DNA from: Limisphaerales bacterium
GTDB lineage: Bacteria; Verrucomicrobiota; Verrucomicrobiia; Limisphaerales; UBA1100
Direction: 5' to 3'
DNA length: 64,000 bases
Assembly: GCA_014382585.1 (NCBI GenBank)
Contig: JACNJL010000028.1
Coordinates: 62,001-126,000 of the forward strand
Below are positions 36,419 through 43,753 of the stretch, one piece after another; position 1 is the first letter of the stretch; every line of letters begins with the position of its first letter. The position numbers and the translations under genes were made by a program. The notes under the pieces were generated by a model, which worked only from the letters and a program-made list of their open reading frames with translations, was not told where the DNA came from and made no database searches.

Positions 36419-37552
36419 CTAACCCTCATCCAACAAGCGCAACACTGCCTTGGCCGCCCGGAGCGGTGCGCCTTTTTGTCCGAGGCTTTGGGCGATTTGA
36501 TTGAGATCGGCGCGAAGGGTTTTGCGGCGCGCGGAATCCTCAACAAAACGATTGGCTTCCCGCGTGAGATTATTAGGCGTGGCGGCGCGTTGGATGAATT
36601 CGGGAAACACCTCACGCCCAGCCAATACGTTGGGCATGGCGATGTGTTTGACTTTCACGAACAAGCGGCCGAGCAGATAAGTCACCCAAGAAGTTTTATA
36701 AAGCACCACCGTGGGCACGCGGAACCACGCACATTCGAGGGTGACGGTGCCGGAAGAAGCAATCGCAACGTCGGCCTCGGCGAGGGCTTCGTGCAGCCCG
36801 CCGATGCGCAGATCCCAATCAGCCACGGCGGGAGTCAATAGGCGCGCTTGCGCGGCGATCGAATCGTTGGGGAATACGATCATTGGCTCGGCGTTCAACT
36901 TGCGCGCAGCGCCGGCCATCACGGGGAGATGGCGGCTGATTTCCTTGGCGCGACTTCCGGGAAGAAGTAACAGCCGCGGTGGATCGTGCAGCTCATCCGG
37001 TTCGCGAAATTCCAAATCCGGATAACGATCGCACAGCGGATGGCCGACAAACTCGACCGGTAACCCGGGCGCGCGCCGGGCGTACCATTCTTTTTCAAAC
37101 GGAAAAATGCTGAGCAACAAATCGACGTCGCGGGCGATTTGATGCACTCGCGAGGAATGCCACGCCCAAAGTTGCGGGCTGATGTAATAAATAATTCGCG
37201 GCCGCCAATCGGTCCCGGCGGCGCGTTGGCGCAGGGCGCGCACGAAGCGTAAATTGAATCCGGGATTATCGATGCAAATGATCGCGTCGGGCTTGCGCTC
37301 AAATGCGAGGTCAAGGAGCTGATCAAAGAAGCCCTTGAATTTACCGTAATTCCGGACGGCCTCCCAAATACCGACCACCGCGTGCTCGGTCAAATCCAGC
37401 GCGAGATCCACGCCGGCGGCTTGCATTCTGGGGCCGCCCGCGCCGAACGCTTCCACTTCGCCGCCCTCTTTGCGCAACGCCTCGAGCAACTCAACCGCCA
37501 GCGTGTCGCCGCTGGTTTCGCCAGCCATGAACATGATGCGACGGGCGCTCAT
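36419..37552 (-). CDS. lpxB: Lipid-A-disaccharide synthase
   Basis: LpxB joins UDP-2,3-diacylglucosamine and lipid X to form the lipid A disaccharide at the inner face of the cytoplasmic membrane. The 377-residue product has the N-terminal GT-B start MFMAGETSGDTLAVELLEAL, and then FGAGGPRMQAAG, CIDNPGFNLRFV, YYISPQLWAWHSSRV, FEKEWY, FVGHPLCD, LLLPGSRAKEISRHLPVM and SSGTVTLECAWFRVPTVVLYKTSW, all family hallmarks. Length is normal. Its start overlaps the stop of the Gfo/Idh/MocA gene by 4 bases, so they are coupled. Its presence shows that the organism makes lipopolysaccharide. Confidence 0.96.
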   Translation of the reverse strand: MSARRIMFMAGETSGDTLAVELLEALRKEGGEVEAFGAGGPRMQAAGVDLALDLTEHAVVGIWEAVRNYGKFKGFFDQLLDLAFERKPDAIICIDNPGFNLRFVRALRQRAAGTDWRPRIIYYISPQLWAWHSSRVHQIARDVDLLLSIFPFEKEWYARRAPGLPVEFVGHPLCDRYPDLEFREPDELHDPPRLLLLPGSRAKEISRHLPVMAGAARKLNAEPMIVFPNDSIAAQARLLTPAVADWDLRIGGLHEALAEADVAIASSGTVTLECAWFRVPTVVLYKTSWVTYLLGRLFVKVKHIAMPNVLAGREVFPEFIQRAATPNNLTREANRFVEDSARRKTLRADLNQIAQSLGQKGAPLRAAKAVLRLLDEG

Positions 37553-38574
37553 GCGGTTTCGAGTTCCTGAATTTGTCGGGTGATTTCCAGCGCCACATCG
37601 AGCGCTTGCTTGGCGGATTCGCCGCTGACTTTCGGCGTTTGCTGCTCACGCACGCAATGGGCAAAGTGCCGCAGCTCCTGCAACAGCGGATCATCCTTTT
37701 CAATGGGCACCGGCTCGCGCACCACGCGTTTGCCGCCGAACTCGCTGACAATGGCAGTGTCTTTGGCGTGCAAAAGTTTTTTCCATAAACTGGATTCCGT
37801 CTCGCCGTCGCGCGCGATGCGGTAAATGTAGCCTTCTTGTTTTTGATAATCGAGCGACACGTAACTGGTTGTTTCGCCGCCGCTGAACACACGGATTTTC
37901 CGCATACTTTCGGGGCTCACACGGCTGGCGGTGAGGTTGGCCACGCATCCGTTTTCAAACTTCAACCGCGCATTGGCAATGTCCTCCGAATCGCTCAGCA
38001 CAGACACGCCCACGCCATCGACCGATTGCAGCGGTGAATCCACGAACGCCAACACGATGTCGAGATCGTGAATCATGAGGTCCAGCACGACACCAACATC
38101 GAGGCTGCGCTTGGGGTACGGCGACAGGCGGTGCGTCTCGATAAAGCGCGGCTCGCGCGCGACGTTTTGCAGATAATCAAAAACCGGATTGAAGCGTTCG
38201 ATATGGCCCACCTGCAGCACACATTTATTTTCGCGCGCAAGTTCCACCAACTCAGTCGCTTGCGCGGTGGTGTCGGTCATTGGTTTTTCCACAAGCACAT
38301 GGCGCCCCGCGCGCAACAGTTGGCTGGCCAAATCAAAATGAGTGATCGTGGGCGTGACCACATTCACCGCTGCCGCCGCATAGATGGCGGCCTCCACGGA
38401 GGGCAGCACGGGCACGCCGTATTTTGCACCGATGGTTTTGGCGCGGGCGGGGTCCGCATCGTAGAGCCCCACAAAATCCACCACGCCTTCGCGCGCCAAT
38501 CCGGCGTAATGTTTGGCGTGGTGTTGACCGAGGGAACCCACACCCAACACCGCCACTTTTAATGCATCCGACAC
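37549..38574 (-). CDS. Gfo/Idh/MocA family NAD(P)-dependent oxidoreductase
   Basis: The 341-residue enzyme has an N-terminal Rossmann fold (VAVLGVGSLGQHHAKHY near residue 8) and the family lysine in GRHVLVEKPMTDT near residue 95, followed by VGHIERFNP and the catalytic-region LDLMIHDLDIVLAFV. It is translationally coupled to lpxB. In some bacteria a member of this family, GnnA, oxidises UDP-GlcNAc so that lipid A can carry an amino group at position 3; the lpxB coupling makes a lipid A or nucleotide-sugar role plausible. The transaminase partner (GnnB) is not here, so this stays an inference. It is divergent from gpsA across a large palindrome. Confidence 0.88.
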   Translation of the reverse strand: MSDALKVAVLGVGSLGQHHAKHYAGLAREGVVDFVGLYDADPARAKTIGAKYGVPVLPSVEAAIYAAAAVNVVTPTITHFDLASQLLRAGRHVLVEKPMTDTTAQATELVELARENKCVLQVGHIERFNPVFDYLQNVAREPRFIETHRLSPYPKRSLDVGVVLDLMIHDLDIVLAFVDSPLQSVDGVGVSVLSDSEDIANARLKFENGCVANLTASRVSPESMRKIRVFSGGETTSYVSLDYQKQEGYIYRIARDGETESSLWKKLLHAKDTAIVSEFGGKRVVREPVPIEKDDPLLQELRHFAHCVREQQTPKVSGESAKQALDVALEITRQIQELETA

Positions 38575-38578
38575 GCGG

Positions 38579-38648
38579 GGAGGTTCAGGGTTTGTCGCAC
38601 GTCATTCAAGGTTAACCTTGAACCGCGCAGCAAGAACCCCGAACCTCC
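38579..38648. repeat. Nested 70-bp palindromic element
   Basis: Outer arms 38579-38592 and 38635-38648 (14 bases, one mismatch) enclose a perfect 18-base palindrome, ttcaaggttaaccttgaa, at 38605-38622. The whole element fills the gap between the Gfo/Idh gene (start 38574) and gpsA (start 38680). It could be a dispersed repeat, a cruciform, or an operator controlling both divergent genes. Confidence 0.7.
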
Positions 38649-38679
38649 GTGCGTGGACATCCCAAAAACCAGCAACCCC

Positions 38680-39651
38680 ATGCGGATCACCGTGCTTGGC
38701 GCGGGCGCGTGGGGCACCACACTGGCGAAGATCGCCCACGAAGCCGGGCACGAATTAACGCTCTGGGGCCATCCTGAACGCCTTGCAGGAATGGCTTACA
38801 AAAAAGAAAACACCGAATATCTCCCGGGCGTGACCCTGCCCAATGCTTGGCGACTGGAGGCCGATTGGGAAACAGCGCTGGACAAAGCCGAGGCGGTGAT
38901 TGTCGCCGTGCCGTCCGCGTCCTTTCGCGCGGTGGCTGCTGGCCTCGATGGATTTAGTGGCATCGCCGTCACCGTTACCAAAGGCATCGAACACAAAACC
39001 GGTCTGACGATGGGTGGCATCCTCAATGAAACCGCGCCCGAGGCGGCCGTCGTCGCCCTCTCCGGCCCATCGCTTGCGGCGGAAGTGGCGCGCAACATTC
39101 CAACTGCATTGGTGGCCGCTAGCGAAGAGGAAGCCAACGCCGCTACCGTGCAGGAATGGCTGCACCGCCCCACCCTCCGCATCTATACCAGCACCGATGT
39201 GCTGGGCGTTGAGCTGGGCGGCGCATTAAAAAACGTCATGGCCATTGCCGCCGGCGTTTGCGATGGCCTTCAACTGGGTGACAACGCCAAAGCCGCGCTC
39301 ATCACCCGCGGCTTGCGCGAGATGCGGCGGCTCGGCAAAGCCGCCGGTGCGCAACCCAATACGTTTAACGGCCTCAGCGGTATGGGCGATCTGACGGTCA
39401 CCTGTTTCTCCAAACAAAGCCGCAACCGCACGCTCGGAGAACGGATCGCCAAAGGTGAACCGCTGGACAAAGTGCTCGCCTCGGCCACGGCCGAAGGGCA
39501 TCCCACGGCAAAATCCGCGCGCGCGTTGGCCAACACATTGGAAGTGGAATCGCCCATCATCGAGCAAGTATACACGATGCTTTATGAAGACAAAGGCCCA
39601 AAAGAAGCATTAAAAGAATTAATGATGCGCGAACGGCGCGGGGAAGATTGA
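38680..39651 (+). CDS. gpsA: Glycerol-3-phosphate dehydrogenase [NAD(P)+]
   Basis: GpsA reduces dihydroxyacetone phosphate to sn-glycerol 3-phosphate for phospholipid synthesis. The 323-residue protein begins MRITVLGAGAWGTTLAKIAH with the GxGxxG nucleotide site. It has VTKGIEHKTG near residue 105, the LSGPSLAAEVARNIPTALV segment near 130, the catalytic lysine region GGALKNVMAIAAGVCDGLQLGDNAKAAL near 180, and GLSGMGDLTVTC near 240. A GTG nine codons upstream is in frame, but the ATG at 38680 matches the family start. The gene converges on thrH with an 8-base gap. Confidence 0.95.
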   Translation: MRITVLGAGAWGTTLAKIAHEAGHELTLWGHPERLAGMAYKKENTEYLPGVTLPNAWRLEADWETALDKAEAVIVAVPSASFRAVAAGLDGFSGIAVTVTKGIEHKTGLTMGGILNETAPEAAVVALSGPSLAAEVARNIPTALVAASEEEANAATVQEWLHRPTLRIYTSTDVLGVELGGALKNVMAIAAGVCDGLQLGDNAKAALITRGLREMRRLGKAAGAQPNTFNGLSGMGDLTVTCFSKQSRNRTLGERIAKGEPLDKVLASATAEGHPTAKSARALANTLEVESPIIEQVYTMLYEDKGPKEALKELMMRERRGED

Positions 39652-39659
39652 AGTAATCG

Positions 39660-40256
39660 TCAATCAAAAATCAATTCCATCAATGCTGCATAATCCGTCA
39701 CTACGGGGAATTGCGGGAACTCTTCAATCACATTATTCGGCGCACGAAACAAAACCCCTTGGTCGGCTTCGGCGAGCATTGTGGTGTCGTTATAGGAATC
39801 ACCGGCGGCGATGACGTGATAGTTCAGTGATTGAAAAGCGGCCACACTTTTTCGTTTTTGATCCTGCTGACGGAGATGATAATTGATGATCATATCGTCT
39901 CGCACCTCAAGTTGATGACAAAAAATCGCAGGCCAATCCAGCTGGCGCATTAGCGGGTTGGCGAATTGCAGAAAGGTATCCGAGAGAATGACCAGTTGCG
40001 TTCGCGCGCGTACTTCGTCGAGAAATGCTTTTGCCCCGTCCATCGGTTCGAGCGTGGCGATGACGGCTTGGATGTCGCTGAGCTTAAGATTATTTTCCGC
40101 CAGCAGATCGAGGCGATAGCGCATCAGCACATCATAATCCGGCTCATCACGGGTGGTGCGGCGCAGGGCGTCGATGCCGGTTTTCTCGGCAACAGCAACC
40201 CAGATTTCCGGCACCAAAACACCTTCGAGATCCAATGTAACGATCGTCTGTTTCAC
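39660..40256 (-). CDS. thrH: Phosphoserine phosphatase / homoserine phosphotransferase
   Basis: The 198-residue HAD-superfamily protein closely follows the sequence pattern of Pseudomonas ThrH. Motif I is TLDLEGVLVPEIW (nucleophile Asp then an unusual Glu in place of the second Asp), followed by AVAEKTGIDALRRTTRDEPDYDVLM. Motif II is VILSDTF, motif III the Lys in QDQKRKS, and motif IV AAGDSYNDTTML. ThrH dephosphorylates phosphoserine and can pass the phosphate to homoserine, linking serine and threonine synthesis. No signal peptide is present. A strong hairpin with a T-run on the minus strand lies just upstream and ends the glnK transcript before it. Confidence 0.93.
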   Translation of the reverse strand: MKQTIVTLDLEGVLVPEIWVAVAEKTGIDALRRTTRDEPDYDVLMRYRLDLLAENNLKLSDIQAVIATLEPMDGAKAFLDEVRARTQLVILSDTFLQFANPLMRQLDWPAIFCHQLEVRDDMIINYHLRQQDQKRKSVAAFQSLNYHVIAAGDSYNDTTMLAEADQGVLFRAPNNVIEEFPQFPVVTDYAALMELIFD

Positions 40257-40300
40257 GGGCGAGTTGATACCGAGCGAGGCGAGTGACGGCGAGAAAAAAG

Positions 40301-40330
40301 CACCGCGCGGGTCCGCAAACCCGCGCGGTG
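40301..40330 (-). terminator. Rho-independent terminator after the amtB-glnK operon
   Basis: The inverted repeat caccgcgcgg/ccgcgcggtg is a perfect 10-bp GC-rich stem with a 10-base loop. On the minus strand it is followed by CTTTTTT. It lies about 110 bases beyond the glnK stop and about 45 bases before the thrH start, separating the two units. Confidence 0.85.
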
Positions 40331-40358
40331 TGAATGGAATTCTTTAGTTGAGGTTGAG

Positions 40359-40432
40359 GCCCGGCATGCTGGTCTGGCCGATCCAGCACACCGGGCGCCC
40401 ATTCCCTGTTTCCCTGCCTGCCGAAACAGGCA
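40359..40432. repeat. Two further hairpins in the glnK 3' region
   Basis: One hairpin (40359-40396) has outer arms gcccgg/ccgggc and inner arms tgctgg/ccagca with a symmetrical internal loop. The second (40415-40432) is tgcctg-N6-caggca. With the terminator at 40301-40330 they make three hairpins in a row downstream of glnK. Their purpose is unknown; mRNA 3'-end protection or repeat remnants are possible. Confidence 0.5.
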
Positions 40433-40443
40433 AGAACCCTAAT

Positions 40444-40800
<357 letters not shown>

Positions 40801-40817
40801 TCAATTCCATTGCTCGT

Positions 40818-42308
40818 TTAGTGATCCGCTGACGCCGTGAATTCCGGGTAAGCTTCCTGTCCATGCTCAGAAACATCCAAGCCGGCGATTTCTTCTTCCT
40901 CGCTCACACGCACGCCCATGATGGCCTTAATTGCGCCGAAGACGACGATTGAGAAGACAAAGGCCGCAACACCCACCAAGGCAATGCCCTTGATTTGAGA
41001 CGCCAACACGACGCCCGACCCTTCAATCTGGAAGTAATAGGCGGCAAGGATTCCCCAAATGCCACAAGTGCCGTGAACGGAAATGGCTCCCACCGGATCG
41101 TCGATCCCGGCTTTGTCCAACGCGATCACTGAGAAGACCACAATAACGCCGGCGATCAAGCCGATGATTATTGAACTGCCTGGCAACACGATATCCGCGT
41201 TAGCCGTGATGCCCACCAAACCGGCCAAAGCACCATTGAGGCCCATGGAAAGATCCGGTTTGGAAAACACAATCCACGAGACGAGCGCTGCGGAAATTGC
41301 ACCCGCAGCCGCTGCGAGCGAAGTGGTCGTGAACACCAAGCCCAAAGGCCCGGGGTTGGCACTCAGCACCGAACCGCCGTTAAAGCCGTACCAACCGAAC
41401 CAGAGCAACAGCACACCAATCGTTGCCAGCGGCAAATTGTGTCCCGGAATGGGTTTGGGGTTTCCGTCTTTGTCGTACTTGCCTTTGCGAGGGCCGAGAA
41501 TCAACACACACCCCAAGGCAGCAAAGCCACCAAAGGCATGAACGACAGCGGAACCGGCAAAGTCTTTGAAACCGATTCCGGCCAAAACACCGCCGCCCCA
41601 ATGCCAGGAGCCAACAACCGGATAAGCAACGCCAACCAAGAGTGTGGCGAAAATCAAAAACGATGTTAGCTTCACCCGTTCAGCAACCGCACCGGAAACA
41701 ATCGTCGCCGCTGTGGCTGCAAACATCGCTTGGAAAATGAAATCACCAAAACCCGTCATGCAAAGATCGAGCCCGCCGTAGGAAAAAGTGGATCCACCTT
41801 CAGCATTCAAATCGCCGATCATGCTTCCCCAGCTAAACCAACCGTTAAAGGTTCCTCCGTCAGCTATTAAATCACCTGGATAATGGGTGTTAAACCCGAA
41901 CAAAGCATAGGTAATGAGGCCAATGGAAATGATGAACAGATTTTTAAATAAAATGTTCACAGTATTCTTGGAACGCGTTAACCCCACTTCCAATGTGGAG
42001 AATCCCAAGTGCATAATAAACACCAGCGCTGCGGCCATCACAGTCCAGAGCATTGAGGTGGTGAAAAAGGGAAATGCCTCCGCATCATCCTTTTCGGCCG
42101 CCACAACTTCCTGATACTTCTCAAGTTGCGTTTGCTCGGGCTCCGCGGGCTCCTTTTTCGATTCACCGTCTACTGGTGCCTCGGTTTTTGCATCGCTGCC
42201 TTCGCCTTCAGCCTGAGCCATTAACTCCGGTGTGAAGCCCGCGAGGGGCACGATTAGAAACAGCCAAAGTAAGAGGCTGCGTTTGATTGGGTTTGTCATT
42301 GTTTTCAT
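40818..42308 (-). CDS. amtB: Ammonium transporter
   Basis: The 496-residue protein has a signal peptide, an acidic N-terminal extension (about 30-80: EGEGSDAKTEAPVDGESKKE) and eleven transmembrane helices of the Amt/MEP/Rh family. The pore histidine pair is visible in VVHAFGGFAALG and ISVHGTCGIWGIL. The Phe gate region and the C-terminal tail EEEEIAGLDVSEHGQEAYPEF, which contacts P-II, are present. It moves ammonium or ammonia into the cell. A sigma-54-type promoter is located about 70-90 bases upstream of the start, and glnK follows, so expression is likely nitrogen-regulated. Confidence 0.96.
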   Translation of the reverse strand: MKTMTNPIKRSLLLWLFLIVPLAGFTPELMAQAEGEGSDAKTEAPVDGESKKEPAEPEQTQLEKYQEVVAAEKDDAEAFPFFTTSMLWTVMAAALVFIMHLGFSTLEVGLTRSKNTVNILFKNLFIISIGLITYALFGFNTHYPGDLIADGGTFNGWFSWGSMIGDLNAEGGSTFSYGGLDLCMTGFGDFIFQAMFAATAATIVSGAVAERVKLTSFLIFATLLVGVAYPVVGSWHWGGGVLAGIGFKDFAGSAVVHAFGGFAALGCVLILGPRKGKYDKDGNPKPIPGHNLPLATIGVLLLWFGWYGFNGGSVLSANPGPLGLVFTTTSLAAAAGAISAALVSWIVFSKPDLSMGLNGALAGLVGITANADIVLPGSSIIIGLIAGVIVVFSVIALDKAGIDDPVGAISVHGTCGIWGILAAYYFQIEGSGVVLASQIKGIALVGVAAFVFSIVVFGAIKAIMGVRVSEEEEIAGLDVSEHGQEAYPEFTASADH

Positions 42309-42379
42309 TGTTTTACTGCGTTGGTTGGATGGACCTCGATGGGAGGCTCAATCCGTTCATAAATGTCCAAGCGCACTCT

Positions 42380-42396
42380 AGCGTACAGCGTGCCAA
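42380..42396 (-). promoter_or_regulatory. Sigma-54-type promoter of amtB
   Basis: The minus strand reads TTGGCACGCTGTACGCT. The invariant GG and GC dinucleotides of the -24/-12 promoter class are present at exactly the required distance, and the TGGCACG half is a perfect match; the -12 half deviates at two flanking bases. The predicted start of transcription is near 42368, about 60 bases before the amtB ATG. Sigma-54 promoters commonly drive nitrogen genes. Confidence 0.7.
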
Positions 42397-42422
42397 GTGT
42401 TCCGTTTTTCTATTCATATATT

Positions 42423-42437
42423 TTATGGTTACCATAA
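42423..42437. promoter_or_regulatory. Perfect 15-base palindrome upstream of the amtB promoter
   Basis: The sequence ttatggttaccataa is a perfect 7-1-7 inverted repeat, located about 27-41 bases upstream of the -24 element of the amtB promoter. This is a reasonable place for an activator or repressor site. It does not match the enterobacterial NtrC consensus (TGCACC-N5-GGTGCA). Confidence 0.5.
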
Positions 42438-42622
42438 GTTTTAGTTATGCCTGATTCTTCATCTTGTTTTTAGCGGGTACAATTGAATCGTTTGTTTTTA
42501 GGAATAGCCGATTTGGGGGAGGTAATAATTTGTTTTCATTTTTATTCGCCCAATCGGATTGCCGGTATTTTGCAGGAGTGGATAAAATGCGACAGGCCCG
42601 CTGCCAAATCAGAACAAGAAAA

Positions 42623-42648
42623 AAGGCCGACGGTTACCCGTCGGCCTT
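42623..42648 (-). terminator. Rho-independent terminator after glnA
   Basis: On the minus strand an 11-bp stem AAGGCCGACGG/CCGTCGGCCTT with a 4-base loop is followed by TTTTC. It lies 35 bases beyond the glnA stop and ends the glnK-amtB-glnA operon. Confidence 0.9.
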
Positions 42649-42682
42649 GGAATGTGTTGATTAGCCTTTTGGCGTTCGCGAT

Positions 42683-43699
42683 TTAGGCGAGTGCCTTTTT
42701 GGTGGTCTTGATGATCACCGCGGCGATTTTATAGGGGTCGCCATTAGATGCGGGACGACGATCTTCGAGGCGCCCTTTCCAGCCATCCTGAATGGTGGCC
42801 ACGGGGATGCGGATGGAGGCACCGCGATCGGACACGCCGTAGCTGAATTTGTCGATGGATTGTGTTTCGTGCAACCCAGTGAGGCGACGGTCGTTATCCG
42901 CGCCGTATACGGCGATGTGTTCTTCGATATTCTTGCCGAATTCCTCGCAGATTTTGGTGTGCACCTCTTCGCCGCCGGGATCACGCATAGCGCCGCAGGA
43001 GAAGTTGGCGTGCATGCCGGAGCCATTCCAATCGCCTTGGACAGGCTTGGGATGCCAGTCGACAGCGACTCCGTATTTCTCGCCGGTGCGCTCCAGAAGA
43101 TAGCGGGCGATCCAAATTTGGTCGCCGCAGTCGGCCGCGCCTTTGGCGAAGATTTGGAATTCCCACTGGCCCATCATCACTTCGGCGTTGATGCCTTCGA
43201 CGTTGAGGCCGGCCTCGAGGCAAAGGTGCAAATGTTCGTCCACCAAATCGCGGCCGACGGTGTTGCGTGCGCCCACGGACGTATAGAACGGACCTTGCGG
43301 GCCGGGGAATCCGTTTTTCGGAAATCCGATGGGGAGGTTGGTGTCGGTATCGATCAGGGTATATTCCTGTTCAAGGCCAAACCAAAAATCCTCGCTGTCG
43401 TTATCGATCGTGGCCCGCCCGTTGGATTCGTGCGGGGTGGCATCGGCGTTGAGCACTTCGCACATCACGAGCCAGCCATTGCCGCCAAAGCGATCGGGGT
43501 CCGGATAAACGGCGACGGGTTTCAGCAGGCAATCCGAATCATTCCCTTCGGCCTGTTCGGTGGAGGAGCCGTCAAAGGACCACTCTTTGGCGTCTTCCAA
43601 CTTGCCGCTGAAATTTTCGCGAACGAGTGTTTTGCTGCGGAGGCTCTGCGTGGGCTTATAGCCATCGAGCCAGATGTATTCCAACTTATGTTTACTCAT
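42683..43699 (-). CDS. glnA: Glutamine synthetase, type II (eukaryote-like)
   Basis: The enzyme makes glutamine from glutamate, ammonia and ATP. At 338 residues it has the length and sequence of type II synthetases (GSII), not the about 470-residue GSI. GSII hallmarks are EYIWLDGY at the start, WSFDGSSTEQAEGNDSDCLL near residue 40, FGLEQEYTLID near 108, GINAEVMMGQWEFQ near 170, and the ATP and glutamate sites NGSGMHANFS and RGASIRIPV. It lies 54 bases downstream of amtB in the glnK-amtB-glnA operon, which ties ammonium uptake, sensing and assimilation together. GSII lacks the adenylylation site of GSI, so control by GlnE is not expected. Confidence 0.95.
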   Translation of the reverse strand: MSKHKLEYIWLDGYKPTQSLRSKTLVRENFSGKLEDAKEWSFDGSSTEQAEGNDSDCLLKPVAVYPDPDRFGGNGWLVMCEVLNADATPHESNGRATIDNDSEDFWFGLEQEYTLIDTDTNLPIGFPKNGFPGPQGPFYTSVGARNTVGRDLVDEHLHLCLEAGLNVEGINAEVMMGQWEFQIFAKGAADCGDQIWIARYLLERTGEKYGVAVDWHPKPVQGDWNGSGMHANFSCGAMRDPGGEEVHTKICEEFGKNIEEHIAVYGADNDRRLTGLHETQSIDKFSYGVSDRGASIRIPVATIQDGWKGRLEDRRPASNGDPYKIAAVIIKTTKKALA

Positions 43700-43753
43700 T
43701 TGTTTTGCTGTATCTGTTTTTTGTTAAACGGCTTTCGCCAATAATTCTGTGGG

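Larger units (their letters stand above)
42309..42682. other. 374-bp intergenic region between amtB and glnA
   Basis: This stretch holds no convincing gene. From right to left in the direction of transcription it contains the glnA terminator (42623-42648), an AT-rich stretch, a perfect 15-base palindrome (42423-42437), the sigma-54-type promoter of amtB (42380-42396) and an amtB leader of roughly 60 bases. The small open frames on the plus strand here (up to 67 codons) have no recognisable features. Confidence 0.7.

Noticed and set aside
38653-38679. An upstream GTG start for gpsA
   Set aside because: It adds nine residues before the conserved MRITVLGAGAWG start and would begin just beside the palindromic element.
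40334-40443. A possible short coding remnant ending PVCWIGQTSMPGLNLN after glnK
   Set aside because: It is the continuation of an alternative frame of glnK, has no start of its own in that frame, and the bases are better explained by hairpins.
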